A stretch of 64,000 nucleotides of DNA from JAPOUP01 sp965203605 (lineage in GTDB: Bacteria; Pseudomonadota; Alphaproteobacteria; Rhodobacterales; Rhodobacteraceae). The stretch is taken from NCBI GenBank assembly GCA_965203605.1, contig OZ241902.1:1054001-1118000 (forward strand), given 5' to 3'. The notes beneath the pieces are model-generated. The model saw only the letters and a list, made by a program, of their open reading frames with translations, was not told the origin of the DNA and ran no database searches. Position 1 is the first letter of the stretch; each line of letters starts with the position of its first letter. This document shows positions 34,929 through 44,926 of this stretch, in pieces. Position numbers and translations under genes: made by a program.

Positions 34929-36545
34929 ATGCTTCCACACAATCAGCACGTTCGTCATTTGCTGCGCCCTGTCTGCATTGCCTTGGCGCTATCGTTACCC
35001 GTTGCTGCGTCTCCGGCAGGCTCGCTGGTGTCTCCATTCAAGCAGGCGGTCGCGGAGGCTGCAGCCCATCATTCGGAAATCGCTGAATTTTACCGTTCAA
35101 ACGCCTATGAAGCCATTTGGACCGGCAGCAGTCGCAGCTTTCGAGACCGACGTGCCGCGCTCCTGCATGCGCTGGAGAATTCTGACGACCATGCACTACC
35201 AATATCCAGCTACAATGTTGATGGGCTGAAGGGAATGCTGCGCGGCATCAGGTCCCAACGCGAACTTGGAATGGTGGAGGTTGAACTCAGCCGAATGTTC
35301 CTGAGATACGCGCATGATGTTCAGTCCGGCGTCCTGACCCCAAACAGCGTTGATCCGCAAATTGACCGCGAGGCTCCGGTTCGCGACAGCGTTTCGCTCC
35401 TCAACGATTTCGCTGGTTCCGATCCGAGGCAGTTCCTGCATGGACTTCAGCCTGCGACAGCTGAATATGTCAGTCTGTTGAAGGCACGGATGACACTCCA
35501 GAAACAGCTGGAGCAGGGTGGATGGGGACCACCTGTTCCGGTGAAATCGCTGACGCCCGGTCAAGGTGGACCCAATGTCATTGCACTACGCAATCGTCTG
35601 GTGGCAATGGGCTATATGGGAAGATCCGCGATGCCGACCTACGATGCGATGCTTCAACTCGCGGTGCGGCGCTTTCAGTCCGACAATGGTCTGCATACTG
35701 ACGGCATTGCCGGAAGAGCGACCATGGCGGAGATCAATCGACAGGTCGAAGATCGTTTGCGGTCCGTGACCGTCGCTCTGGAACGCGAGCGTTGGATGAA
35801 TTTCCCGCGAGGCGAACGCCATGTGTGGGTAAATCTCGCTGATTATTCCGCCATTATCATAGACAATGGCGAGGTCACGTTCCGTACTCGCAGCGTGATT
35901 GGTCAGGATGAGGACGATCGTCGGTCTCCAGAGTTTTCCGATGCGATGGAGTATATTGAAATAAACCCAAGCTGGTATGTCCCGAACTCGATCGCAGTCA
36001 ACGAGTTCCTGCCTCAGATGATCGAAACCGAAGGCGAGGCGGAGGGGCATCTGGAAATCGTGACCGAACAGGGGGAGGTCTTGGACAGAGCCCTGATCGA
36101 CTGGTCGTTGGTTGATCCCGAGACATTTCCATTTGTCCTGAGACAGGCGCCTGGCCCAGAGAATGCGTTGGGATTCGTGAAGTTCATGTTCCCGAACCAG
36201 CATAACATCTACCTGCATGATACCCCGGAAAAGGCCCTGTTCTCAGCGGAAAGGCGTGACTTCAGCCACGGTTGCATCCGGTTGCACGCTCCTTACGAAT
36301 TCGCCTACGAGATCCTTCTCCCGCAGGCCGGGGATCCCGTTGGCCTTTTCCACAGGATTCTGGATACCGGCGAACAGACCATTGTGAACATTGTCGAGCC
36401 TGTGCCCGTGCATATTGTCTATAGAACCGCCTCGGTCATGCCGGATGGTCGGCTGACATTCCGTCGTGATGTCTATGGCCGCGATGGCAAGATCTATGAG
36501 GCGCTGGCTCACGCCGGTATCGCCTTGACGGCCGCTGGTGCCTAG
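34929..36545 (+). CDS. L,D-transpeptidase, YcbB-like, with peptidoglycan-binding domain
   Basis: About 538 residues from the ATG at 34929; GTG at 34899 is an alternative. A signal peptide (PVCIALALSLPVAASPAG) is followed by an alpha-helical N-terminal domain. A PG_binding_1 domain, near residues 200-265, reads NVIALRNRLVAMGYMG and FQSDNGLHTDGIAG. The YkuD catalytic domain carries the nucleophile Cys in DFSHGCIRLH. It makes 3-3 peptidoglycan cross-links in the periplasm. The full YcbB layout is present. Confidence 0.9.
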   Translation: MLPHNQHVRHLLRPVCIALALSLPVAASPAGSLVSPFKQAVAEAAAHHSEIAEFYRSNAYEAIWTGSSRSFRDRRAALLHALENSDDHALPISSYNVDGLKGMLRGIRSQRELGMVEVELSRMFLRYAHDVQSGVLTPNSVDPQIDREAPVRDSVSLLNDFAGSDPRQFLHGLQPATAEYVSLLKARMTLQKQLEQGGWGPPVPVKSLTPGQGGPNVIALRNRLVAMGYMGRSAMPTYDAMLQLAVRRFQSDNGLHTDGIAGRATMAEINRQVEDRLRSVTVALERERWMNFPRGERHVWVNLADYSAIIIDNGEVTFRTRSVIGQDEDDRRSPEFSDAMEYIEINPSWYVPNSIAVNEFLPQMIETEGEAEGHLEIVTEQGEVLDRALIDWSLVDPETFPFVLRQAPGPENALGFVKFMFPNQHNIYLHDTPEKALFSAERRDFSHGCIRLHAPYEFAYEILLPQAGDPVGLFHRILDTGEQTIVNIVEPVPVHIVYRTASVMPDGRLTFRRDVYGRDGKIYEALAHAGIALTAAGA

Positions 36546-36603
36546 GAACACCCAGCCTCCGCTGACCGCGCGTTCTCGCAACTTGGGCTTTTCTGGGAGA
36601 AGA

Positions 36604-37698
36604 ATGGGTTACACAGTGTCCGAGATCGCCGCTGCGCTGGAAGCGGTGGCATATGGTGATACCGGGCTGTCGGTTGAGCGCGCGGCCGAACCTGCAGATG
36701 CGGGCAGGGATGACCTTGCGCTTGCGATGGACCCGAAATATGCCTCTGGGCTTCCCAAAGGCAACGCCCGTGTGGCGCTGCTTTGGGATGGAGCGGACTG
36801 GGAAAGTCTCGGACTGTCCGCCGCAATAACCGTGCGGCGACCTCGATTCGCAATGGCTGGCCTGACGGCCCTTTTGGATTCTGGACCTGAAATCGCACTA
36901 GGCATTCACCCGACGGCCGTCATCGACAGGACTGCAGAGATAGGAGTGGGTGCTGCTATCGGGCCTTTGGTGGTCATCGGTGCGGGTGTTCGTATCGGAT
37001 CAGGAGCCCGCATCGCAAATCACTCAAGCATAGCCGAGGGTGCGTGGATCGGATCGAATGCGCTGCTACATGCGGGCGTCCACGTCGGCCGCTACGTTCG
37101 GATAGGGCATCGGTTCATCGCGCAACCAGGAGCGGTGATTGGCTCCGATGGCTTCAGTTTTGTTACGCCAGAGAAGTCCCGCGCCGAGTCAATTCGGGAA
37201 AATATGGGTAACATCGAGGAAGAGAGTGAACTGCAGCAATGGTCTCGCATCCATTCGCTTGGCTCAGTCGTGATCGGCGACGATGTGGAGATTGGTGCGA
37301 CGACCTGCATTGATTCCGGTACGATCAGAAGCACGCGGATCGGGGATCGCACGAAAATCGACAATCAGGTTCACATCGCGCACAACTGCGAAATCGGGCG
37401 CGACTGCCTGATTGCGGGTCAGGTTGGCATGGCAGGCAGTGCCAGAATCGGCAACAATGTCGTGCTTGCCGGCAAAGTTGGAGTGGCCGACAACACCGTC
37501 GTTGGTGACGGTGTGATCGCAGGAGGTGCCACCATGATCATGTCAAATGCTCCCGCCGGTCGGGTGCTGATGGGATCTCCAGCGATGAAAATGGAATCCC
37601 ATGTTGCGATCTATAAGGCGTTGCGACGCTTGCCACGACTCGCCGCAAGGGTTGCGGAACTGCAGAAAGCGGTTCCAAAAACCGATCCAAAGGAATAG
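36604..37698 (+). CDS. lpxD: UDP-3-O-acylglucosamine N-acyltransferase LpxD
   Basis: A 364-residue lipid A enzyme that N-acylates UDP-3-O-acylglucosamine using hydroxyacyl-ACP. The N-terminal uridine-binding domain is followed by at least ten left-handed beta-helix hexapeptides, such as IGVGAAIGPLVVIGAGVRIG. The catalytic His is in HIAHNCEIG. The ATG at 36604 has GGGAGA upstream. It is followed by an acyl carrier protein and a ketoacyl synthase rather than the usual fabZ-lpxA, so this may be a second or relocated lpxD. Confidence 0.9.
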   Translation: MGYTVSEIAAALEAVAYGDTGLSVERAAEPADAGRDDLALAMDPKYASGLPKGNARVALLWDGADWESLGLSAAITVRRPRFAMAGLTALLDSGPEIALGIHPTAVIDRTAEIGVGAAIGPLVVIGAGVRIGSGARIANHSSIAEGAWIGSNALLHAGVHVGRYVRIGHRFIAQPGAVIGSDGFSFVTPEKSRAESIRENMGNIEEESELQQWSRIHSLGSVVIGDDVEIGATTCIDSGTIRSTRIGDRTKIDNQVHIAHNCEIGRDCLIAGQVGMAGSARIGNNVVLAGKVGVADNTVVGDGVIAGGATMIMSNAPAGRVLMGSPAMKMESHVAIYKALRRLPRLAARVAELQKAVPKTDPKE

Positions 37699-37725
37699 AG
37701 CATCCAAAAGCTGCGCGGAGTTCCG

Positions 37726-37986
37726 ATGTCGGTTCGCGAAAGAGTCATCAAGATCATCGCTGCACAGGCCGTGCTTGAGGTTGAGGATGTCAGCGATGAC
37801 CTTACGTTGGAGGAACTTGGCATCGACAGTCTCGGGCTGGTGGAGTCGATTTTCGCGATTGAGGAGGAATTCGGAATAGACGTTCCGTTCAACGCCAACG
37901 AACCGAAAAGCGGTGATTTCGATATTTCCTCGGTCGGTTCAATTGCCGAAGCGGTTGAGGCGCTTCTGGAAGAACAGCGGGAATGA
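37726..37986 (+). CDS. Acyl carrier protein, AcpXL-like
   Basis: An 86-residue ACP with the phosphopantetheine Ser in the GIDSLGLVE motif. It is acidic and has the extended C-terminal half found in specialised alphaproteobacterial ACPs. It overlaps the ketoacyl synthase gene by four bases (ATGA) and follows lpxD, so it probably carries acyl chains for lipid A rather than bulk fatty acid synthesis. Confidence 0.88.
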   Translation: MSVRERVIKIIAAQAVLEVEDVSDDLTLEELGIDSLGLVESIFAIEEEFGIDVPFNANEPKSGDFDISSVGSIAEAVEALLEEQRE

Positions 37987-39191
37987 AGCGCGTCGCGATC
38001 ACCGGTGCGGGAACCATCAATCCGCTTGGGCACAATGTATCGGATACTTTTGAGGCGATGCGGGAGGGGCGATGCGGCATTGCGCCGTTGGATATACGCG
38101 ATGTCGATAGGTTGTCAGTGCGAATCGGGGGACAGGTCAAGGACTATGACGAGCATGCGCATTTCAATCGCCAGCAGATTGCGCTTCTGGATCGTTTCAC
38201 GCAGTTCGCGTTGCTTGCGGCCGAACAGGCGATAACCCAATCGGGACTTGAGTTTTCGGGTGCCCTGGCGGCGCAGTCGGGGGTGGTTCTCGGCACATCC
38301 GGGGGCGGACTTTCCACCCAGGATGACAATTACCGTGCGGTTTATGAAGACGGAAAGAACAGGGTTCATCCGTTTGTAGTGCCGAAACTGATGAACAATT
38401 CGGCGGCATCCCATCTTTCGATGCAATGGAATCTCAAGGGACCGTCCTTTACCGTGGCTACCGCCTGTGCCAGTTCCAACCACGCAATGGGTCAGGCGTT
38501 TCACATGATTCGGTCCGGGATGACCAAGGTGATGGTTACCGGGGGCTCCGAGTCGATGCTGTGTTTTGGCGGCGTCAAGGCATGGGAAGGACTGCGGGTG
38601 ATGTCAAAGGACGCTTGCCGTCCCTTCAGTGCGACTCGAAACGGAATGGTCCAGGGCGAAGGTGCCGGGGTGTTCGTGTTTGAGGAGTTGGGGCGAGCCA
38701 GAAGACGTGGCGCGGAGATACTGGCCGAGGTCATTGGCTTCGCCATGACTTCGGATGCTGCGGACATTGTTATGCCATCCCGTCAAGGAGCGGCACGAGC
38801 GATCAAGGGTGCCATTAAGGATGCGCGCATCGATCCGGCAGGCGTTGGCTATATAAATGCCCACGGAACAGGAACTGCGGCGAATGACAAGACTGAATGC
38901 GCGGCTGTTTCTGACGTTTTCGGTGCGCACGCCGACAACCTGATGATCTCGTCCACCAAGTCGATGCACGGACACTTGATCGGCGGCACAAGCGCGGTTG
39001 AATTGCTGGCATGTATCATGGCCTTGCGGAACGGTGTCATTGCACCAACGATCGGATATGAAGAGCATGACCCTGAATGTGCATTGGATGTCGTACCAAA
39101 CGAGGCGCGGGAAAAGAAAGTTGATATCGCACTTTCAAATGCGTTTGCATTTGGCGGGTTGAACGCGGTTCTTGCCCTGAAGGCCGCCTGA
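37983..39191 (+). CDS. Beta-ketoacyl-ACP synthase, FabF-like
   Basis: A 402-residue condensing enzyme. The Cys-His-His triad is present: Cys in VATACASSNHAMG, His in NAHGTGTAANDKTE and His in MHGHLIGGTSAVE. It extends acyl-ACP with malonyl-ACP. Its coupling to the specialised ACP and lpxD suggests synthesis of a long or modified acyl chain for lipid A. Confidence 0.9.
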   Translation: MKRVAITGAGTINPLGHNVSDTFEAMREGRCGIAPLDIRDVDRLSVRIGGQVKDYDEHAHFNRQQIALLDRFTQFALLAAEQAITQSGLEFSGALAAQSGVVLGTSGGGLSTQDDNYRAVYEDGKNRVHPFVVPKLMNNSAASHLSMQWNLKGPSFTVATACASSNHAMGQAFHMIRSGMTKVMVTGGSESMLCFGGVKAWEGLRVMSKDACRPFSATRNGMVQGEGAGVFVFEELGRARRRGAEILAEVIGFAMTSDAADIVMPSRQGAARAIKGAIKDARIDPAGVGYINAHGTGTAANDKTECAAVSDVFGAHADNLMISSTKSMHGHLIGGTSAVELLACIMALRNGVIAPTIGYEEHDPECALDVVPNEAREKKVDIALSNAFAFGGLNAVLALKAA

Positions 39192-39643
39192 GGTTCAAGC
39201 CGAGTTCGGCGCACAGCTATTCAATATCATGCCTCCGCTGAATCAAGGAGCATTGGAAAGGTAACCTGACTCGAACGACCTCCGGAAACGTCGTTTCCCC
39301 GAGCCCAATGCAGGAGGCGCTTCATATCCATCCATAGGATGTCGCATGCGGTTCGCGCTTAGTGTGTGGGTAACGCCTGCACACCTGATACTATCAGCGA
39401 TTTCGGCACCCTGCGGGATCCTAGGTTGAGCATCGAGTTAGGGACTCCGCTCGGATGGGCGGTTCCATTCCCGCTTCGGTCCAAGGGCATATATCGACTC
39501 GGTCCGCTGATTGGTGACGGGCAGCAATCCTTAGATTGAGAACCATCCCGTCAAAGCAGGAGAGGGGACGTTGATGATATGTGCTCGAATTGATCCACAC
39601 AGCAGGTCGCCCCCGGTACCGCACTTCAGCGTAGGGCCGGAAA
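39192..39643. other. Intergenic stretch between convergent genes
   Basis: No gene is visible in these 452 bases. Both the ketoacyl synthase and the IalB-family gene end here. I could not pick out a convincing T-tailed terminator hairpin. Confidence 0.35.
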
Positions 39644-40270
39644 TCAGTATTGGGATCTATGTAGGGCATCGCTGAATGCCGCAATGAAGCCGCTCAATGA
39701 GATAGTCAGATCGATCCTGCGATTGGCGGCAGCGGCAGGAACGATGCTTAACTTTGCCCGCAAGCCGCGCCTGAACGCCGTCAGGTCGCCTTCACTTAAG
39801 CCGATACGGCTGACACATCCAACGCGGCTGCACCAATGAAACGGGTGACTCTTGATCTCACCACCATCCACAGATAGCTCCAGACCTTCGGTGAGGAGGG
39901 TTTCGAGTGGGGTGACGATCGTCGCACCAGCGACCACGACATTGTCCCCAAACACAGGGAATACATTGATTTCAGCAATGGCATTTCCAGCTTCGTCTTC
40001 CAGAAGCTGGTATAGTTGGCAGGGATCTGGCACCCCATCGGACGCGATGCAACGTACGTCCCAATCGCCGTGAACTGCACCTACATAGATTCGATCACCT
40101 TCGCTTTCATCACCAGTCGAAGCCGCGTTGATGCCGATCGTTGACCCAGAATCGATGTTTTCGGGTTCCTGACCATCTGTATTTTGGGCCGCCATCGGTG
40201 TCGCCAATGCAATCAACACAAGCCGGAGGGCCGTGGAGATGCAGGTCTTGAGTCCGCCGGATCCTATCAT
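39644..40270 (-). CDS. Invasion-associated locus B (IalB) family protein
   Basis: A 208-residue secreted protein. Signal peptide TALRLVLIALATPMAAQ is followed by the IalB-domain start GDWDVRC, then the paired Cys of DPCQLYQ and WCSRVGCVSRIGLSEGDL near the C-terminus. The ATG at 40270 is chosen because the signal follows it. IalB proteins are periplasmic or surface-located in alphaproteobacteria; the role is poorly known and need not involve invasion. Confidence 0.85.
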   Translation of the reverse strand: MIGSGGLKTCISTALRLVLIALATPMAAQNTDGQEPENIDSGSTIGINAASTGDESEGDRIYVGAVHGDWDVRCIASDGVPDPCQLYQLLEDEAGNAIAEINVFPVFGDNVVVAGATIVTPLETLLTEGLELSVDGGEIKSHPFHWCSRVGCVSRIGLSEGDLTAFRRGLRAKLSIVPAAAANRRIDLTISLSGFIAAFSDALHRSQY

Positions 40271-40625
40271 GTTCCTCTCACTTTCGACCAAACTGATGGC
40301 AGAACATTGTTGATATCTCAAGGCGATATCAGTTCCATAGCGGCTCTTTACGGCAAATGGTAACGAAAACAAAGGCCAACCCAAAGCCCCTTTTCCCTTG
40401 GCTGTTCGTTTCTACCTTCACTCCTTTCCCAGGTAAAACGCCCTCAAGGCCATTGATTCCAGACCATGGCCGGAATCCTGTCCGGATGACCCGCACGCCG
40501 GGGCACCGCTGGCCCCGACCGGCCGTCTGCGGCTAACACCCCCCCGTCCCGTGTGCGCAGGTCCGGATCTCAGTGCCGCGACAGGGTCGCCGCCGTGCGG
40601 GTGCGTGGGCTCTGAGGTGCGGATG
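40271..40625. other. Intergenic stretch with GC-rich segment
   Basis: No gene is supported. The segment 40480-40620 is notably GC-rich compared with its surroundings, as are the IS remnants elsewhere in the window, but I cannot match it to any of them. Confidence 0.3.
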
Positions 40626-41936
40626 TCAGAGCGGCTTCATCTTGAGCCGAGTGATCCGGTTATCCTTGCGTGCCGCCACTTCAAACCTGAATCCATGAAA
40701 GGAAAACTCCTGCCCCTGCGCTGGAATCATCTGGGCTTCATGAATGACGAGTCCCGCGACCGTGTTGGCCTCATCGTCGGGAAGGTTCCAGTCGGTCGCC
40801 CGATTCAAATCCCGAATGGTCATCGCACCGTCGACCAGAAAATGACCGTCGTCGGTCCTGCGCATTGGTTGTTCAGGCGTGAGATCGAATTCGTCGGTGA
40901 TCTCACCTACGATCTCCTCCAAAATGTCCTCTAGCGTGATCAGTCCCTGAAGGCTACCATACTCATCCACCACCAGCGCAAAATGCGTGCGGCGGCGAAG
41001 GAACTGCCGCATCTGGTCGTCCAGCATTGTTGTGTCGGGAACGAAATATGGCCGCATGGCGACGTTACGGATATTGAATCCTTCGTACGCGTTGGCCCCT
41101 TGGTTCACTTTTTGCCAACGGGTTTGCATCGCACGCAGTAGATCCTTTGCGTGGATGACTCCAACGATATTCTCCGGGTCATCGCTCCAGACAGGCAGCC
41201 TACTGTGGCTGGAAGCGAGGCATTGTTCGAGAATCTTTTCCGGATGCAGTTTGGCGTCGATCATCTCAATATCGCTCCGGTGGCGCATGATCTCGTCCAC
41301 GGTCCGGTCACCAAGATCAAGCGCACCAAGAAGACGGTCACGGTCTTCTTTCTCGACAGCACCTTGGGAATGTCCAAGGGTGATCGTTCCTGCGATTTCT
41401 TCGCGTAGCGCGAGAATGTGGCTGTCGGGGTCCGCCTTGATACCAAAGAGACGCAGTAGACCCCGAACGAATGTGCGAACGGCACTTACCACAGGCGAAA
41501 ATATCAGGATGGCAATCCGGATCCCTGGGGAAACCATGGCAGCCGCACGTTCCGCATTGGTGATCGCATAGGTCTTGGGCAGAACTTCGGCAAAAACCAG
41601 AACCAAGAGTGTCATGACAAGCGTGGCCAGAGCAAAACCCGATTCGCCGAAGGATCGTGTGAAGAGTGCCGTGGCGAGTGAAGCTGCGAGTATGTTCACT
41701 AGATTGTTTCCTAGAAGAACCGAGCCGATGAGGCGCTCGTTATCCTCTGTGATCTTGAGTGCGCGAGCTGCGCCCCGATTGCCGCTATCGGCCTGTGAAC
41801 GCAGCTTTCCGCGACTTGCGGCGGTCAGGGCAGTTTCCGAGCCCGAGAAAAAGGCGGACAACACAAGAAGTCCGGCGATGGCGGCTGAAGATATCCAGAA
41901 GGCGGAATCCAGAAAGGTGGTGGGTTCCATGATCAA
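40626..41936 (-). CDS. CNNM/CorC (HlyC) family membrane protein with CBS domains
   Basis: A 436-residue inner-membrane protein. An N-terminal DUF21 domain with about four TMs (AFFSGSETALTAASRGKLR and VLVFAEVLPKTYAI motifs) is followed by two CBS domains from about residue 215 and a C-terminal CorC_HlyC domain near 350-430. The family includes Mg2+/Co2+ export-related proteins. Start ATG at 41936 or 41930. It is downstream of xerD on the same strand but 261 bases away. Confidence 0.9.
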   Translation of the reverse strand: MIMEPTTFLDSAFWISSAAIAGLLVLSAFFSGSETALTAASRGKLRSQADSGNRGAARALKITEDNERLIGSVLLGNNLVNILAASLATALFTRSFGESGFALATLVMTLLVLVFAEVLPKTYAITNAERAAAMVSPGIRIAILIFSPVVSAVRTFVRGLLRLFGIKADPDSHILALREEIAGTITLGHSQGAVEKEDRDRLLGALDLGDRTVDEIMRHRSDIEMIDAKLHPEKILEQCLASSHSRLPVWSDDPENIVGVIHAKDLLRAMQTRWQKVNQGANAYEGFNIRNVAMRPYFVPDTTMLDDQMRQFLRRRTHFALVVDEYGSLQGLITLEDILEEIVGEITDEFDLTPEQPMRRTDDGHFLVDGAMTIRDLNRATDWNLPDDEANTVAGLVIHEAQMIPAQGQEFSFHGFRFEVAARKDNRITRLKMKPL

Positions 41937-42197
41937 TTACCTAGGCTGTTCCCATACTGTCGGAATGCGATTGCTCTTTCTTGCGGAATGGTGGACCACA
42001 AATGCGATTCGATCCGAACGCTGGAGGCGGTTCCACAACCGCTGTCGTCCGGTCGACCGCGATATCGATCCAGCCATCAACCCTGAAGTCGTGCCCGGAT
42101 CCGCGGGCCTCTATCACAGCGCTGCAGGAGAGCGTAAGTTGCTGGAATTCGGGCGGTGGTTGTGCCTGTCGTATTGGAATCATCTGAGACTTCAGAG

Positions 42198-43124
42198 TCA
42201 ACCCTGGCGGGCCAGCGGGTGATGGTCCAGCACCAACCGCTTAAGGCGTTCATCGAGGACGTGGGTGTAGATCTCCGTTGTTGACACGTCTGCATGACCA
42301 AGCAGAGTCTGAATCGAACGCAGGTCAGCACCATTGGCTAGAAGATGGGTTGCGAAGGCGTGTCGAAGCGTATGCGGAGTGACTTTGTCGGGCGCGACTC
42401 CGCCTGCCACGGCGAGATTCTTGATGAGCATGTAGAATCTATTTCGCGTTAGATGACCGGATTTGCCGCGTGAAGGAAACAGGAATCTTGATGGTTTACG
42501 GCCATCCTTACAGGGCAATTTCTCAAGTCTGTCCCGTGTGCTGATCCAGACCGCCAGTGCAGCGCGGGCAGGCGGAGAGAGTGGCACCATGCGTTCCTTG
42601 CCGCCTTTTCCCCGAACAAGAAGTAATCTGGGGTTACCCCTTGCGGCATCGACAGGGAGTCCGACAAGTTCACTTACCCGCATACCGGTTGCATAGAGAA
42701 GTTCCATGAGGCAGGAATTGCGCTCGCGCTCAATTTGATTGCGTCCGTGTTTCCGCGAGACCGCCAGCAATCGGTCAACGTCCTCCTCGCTGAGGATCTT
42801 TGGAAGCGCTTTGGCCTTCCTCGGTCCCTTGATTCGGAGCGCGGGATGATCGCTTCTCCAGCCTTCCTCGAAGACGAATCTGTAGAGTTGCTTGATCGCT
42901 GCGAGACGTCGGGCACGGGTTGACCTCGCCAACCCTTGGGATTCGCAATGAACCAGATACCCCTCTATGTCGTTTTGAGAGGCTTCCTCCATATTGCGGC
43001 ATTGGCCCTCTAACCATTGGACAAAATCCATAAGGTCACGGGCATATGCCAGTTGCGTGTTTTTTGCCGCACCCTGTTCCGCGGCCTGAGCCTCGATGAA
43101 GGTCTGTATCCAGCGCCTACTCAT
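42198..43124 (-). CDS. xerD: Tyrosine recombinase XerD
   Basis: A 308-residue tyrosine recombinase. The first catalytic Arg is in LLYATGMRVSELVGLP, Lys in VRGKGGKERMVPL, HxxR in PHTLRHAFATHLL, and the final His and Tyr in LGHADVSTTEIYTHV. XerD works with XerC to resolve chromosome dimers at dif. Its start overlaps the upstream secreted hypothetical gene by ATGA, consistent with the housekeeping locus rather than a mobile integrase. Confidence 0.92.
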   Translation of the reverse strand: MSRRWIQTFIEAQAAEQGAAKNTQLAYARDLMDFVQWLEGQCRNMEEASQNDIEGYLVHCESQGLARSTRARRLAAIKQLYRFVFEEGWRSDHPALRIKGPRKAKALPKILSEEDVDRLLAVSRKHGRNQIERERNSCLMELLYATGMRVSELVGLPVDAARGNPRLLLVRGKGGKERMVPLSPPARAALAVWISTRDRLEKLPCKDGRKPSRFLFPSRGKSGHLTRNRFYMLIKNLAVAGGVAPDKVTPHTLRHAFATHLLANGADLRSIQTLLGHADVSTTEIYTHVLDERLKRLVLDHHPLARQG

Positions 43125-44662
43125 GCTCGCCTGTCCAGGATCATCGTTTCAAGCGCGGCGCGGCGTGCCACCTCTTCGAGTCCAATTGCACGAAACAGAG
43201 CAATGGCTTCCGTAAGGCCCCCAAGATCACCCATCTCCCCTTCACGCATTTTCCGAACAGCCAGGAGTATTGCGGCACCTATGTTTCCGCTCTTGATCAT
43301 TCTCGCGAGATGTTCCGGGACGTTAGCCTCTCGAAACCCGTCAGCGATGGCGCGGGCGACATCGGTCGGTGGCTGAACACCTCTGGGATCTCCCTTCGAC
43401 ACCGCCTGCATAAACCCTTCGACCTCATTCTCTGGTGCGTGGTTCTCTGACGCGGACTCGTATTCCTTAGATAGAAGCATCAGACGGTATGCAATGGAAC
43501 TCGCTGGCTTTGTCAGTTCAATATCGCGAAGGCTATCCGCATAGAGTTCGGCCAGAAACGCCTCAAGGCCCAATTGTTGCATTGCGTGCCATGCTTCGGG
43601 TAGCGATTCCGAGATTCCGTCAGGATCCTCCTCCCGTATGGCGACGTCCAATCCCTGAATGGCGGCGGCGCGGTCCCATACGCCGCCCGAGGCAGCAGGT
43701 CTTTTCTTTGTATAGAGACCAAGCAATAGATTGGCGGAGACGGCCCCCGATTGCGCAAGTCGTTCGGCAGCCTCGATCTGAGCCTTCCAACCAACATTCG
43801 ACCTGAGGTCCGCTTGCGCGAATGCGCGCGGCAGGGTAGTCGTGGGCAGAGGTTCGCCAATCGCCTCATGAATCCGAAACTCCAGAGGACTCGGGCGCAT
43901 CCTGGCTGGCAGCGGCTCCCTGACGTCATCCAACTCGGGGTTCAGGAAGCGAATCAGGAGTGCCGAATCGACTTCATCGATCACGCCTAGTGCGCGACCG
44001 ACGTCGAGCGTCAATGAGGCTGTGTTCCAGTCGCCTTTACGGGCGAGGCAGAAGATGCGCACCGACAGGGACTTCAGCAATTCGGGAGAACGCAGCAGGC
44101 TTGCGCAGGCCGCCCGTTCAGTTCCTGTCAGGAGACTGACATCAAACCAGCGGCGAAAACGTTCGGGATGATTTGGTCCTGCGCGCTCCAGAAGTGCCTG
44201 TGCCTGCTCAACCGCACCTAGATCCAAAAGGGAATCAATCCGAGCCAGGAAGAGCCGTCCATCAGTATCACCGTCGGCTGGAGTTTCCACCTCCGCCAGC
44301 AGAAGTACAAACAGCAGTCTTTGCATCGAGGGGAGCTGCCGATGACCTGCTTCCGAGAGCAGGACGGCGATTTCCGAACTGTCCGTTGTTCCCCACAAGC
44401 CGTTAGGTAAGCCGGTGGCGCTGGTTGGGAGCAGACCAACCGAATCCGAAGTGACGGCGGTGATAGGTGCGACGGAAATCGATTCCGAACCTGGGGTGTC
44501 GAACGGCGTTCTGTCAGCCTGCGGTTCAGCCGGCTCGGTTCGCACGGAAGGGTTAGTCAGGGTTTCGGACAGCCAGTCGATGGCTGACAATGGCATCTGC
44601 GCCCATGCGAGTCCGGAGTTGAGAACAATCGCCGCGCAGACAATGATCGCTCTAGTCAACAT
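43121..44662 (-). CDS. Secreted hypothetical protein encoded upstream of xerD
   Basis: About 513 residues from the ATG at 44662, giving a signal peptide (AIIVCAAIVLNSGLAWAQ); 44686 is an alternative start. A Pro/Thr-rich linker is followed by about 400 residues of alternating helices rich in Leu and Ala, like an alpha-solenoid or repeat protein. No catalytic motif is visible. It is coupled to xerD by ATGA and to the small peptide by an 11-base overlap. Confidence 0.7.
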   Translation of the reverse strand: MLTRAIIVCAAIVLNSGLAWAQMPLSAIDWLSETLTNPSVRTEPAEPQADRTPFDTPGSESISVAPITAVTSDSVGLLPTSATGLPNGLWGTTDSSEIAVLLSEAGHRQLPSMQRLLFVLLLAEVETPADGDTDGRLFLARIDSLLDLGAVEQAQALLERAGPNHPERFRRWFDVSLLTGTERAACASLLRSPELLKSLSVRIFCLARKGDWNTASLTLDVGRALGVIDEVDSALLIRFLNPELDDVREPLPARMRPSPLEFRIHEAIGEPLPTTTLPRAFAQADLRSNVGWKAQIEAAERLAQSGAVSANLLLGLYTKKRPAASGGVWDRAAAIQGLDVAIREEDPDGISESLPEAWHAMQQLGLEAFLAELYADSLRDIELTKPASSIAYRLMLLSKEYESASENHAPENEVEGFMQAVSKGDPRGVQPPTDVARAIADGFREANVPEHLARMIKSGNIGAAILLAVRKMREGEMGDLGGLTEAIALFRAIGLEEVARRAALETMILDRRA

Positions 44663-44792
44663 CGATCGATACCGGCTCCACCACATCCACCTGACGTGGC
44701 GAGAGATCGCCGAGATAGGCGAATGCCACGAGGCCGAGCAGGGCGAGCAACATAATGACTACGACGATTTTCAGGACTGTTCGGGAATTCAT
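44652..44792 (-). CDS. 46-residue single-TM peptide
   Basis: From the ATG at 44792 the peptide reads MNSRTVLKIVVVIMLLALLG and so on, one TM with a short acidic tail. The frame extends to 44903 but only this part looks translated. It overlaps the next gene by 11 bases and is divergent from aroK. Similar tiny proteins at this locus are common in Rhodobacterales; the function is unknown. Confidence 0.6.
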   Translation of the reverse strand: MNSRTVLKIVVVIMLLALLGLVAFAYLGDLSPRQVDVVEPVSIDVD

Positions 44793-44926
44793 CTGCGCCT
44801 CTCGTTCACTGTTGCCTCCCGCTCGGTTGTCGGCTCCAATGGTTGACGGTCTGGATAGACTTCCATGTAGATATATATGGCATTTCCCGACGGGAATCGC
44901 CAATGAGTTCCGGAGGAATTTGGTTT

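Noticed and set aside
41941..42201. 86-codon minus-strand frame between xerD and the CNNM gene
   Set aside because: There is no ribosome binding site, its start lies inside the end of xerD and the sequence has no family features.
42198..43124. The tyrosine recombinase as a mobile-element integrase
   Set aside because: Its coupling to a conserved secreted hypothetical gene beside aroKB and its XerD-like motifs fit the housekeeping recombinase.
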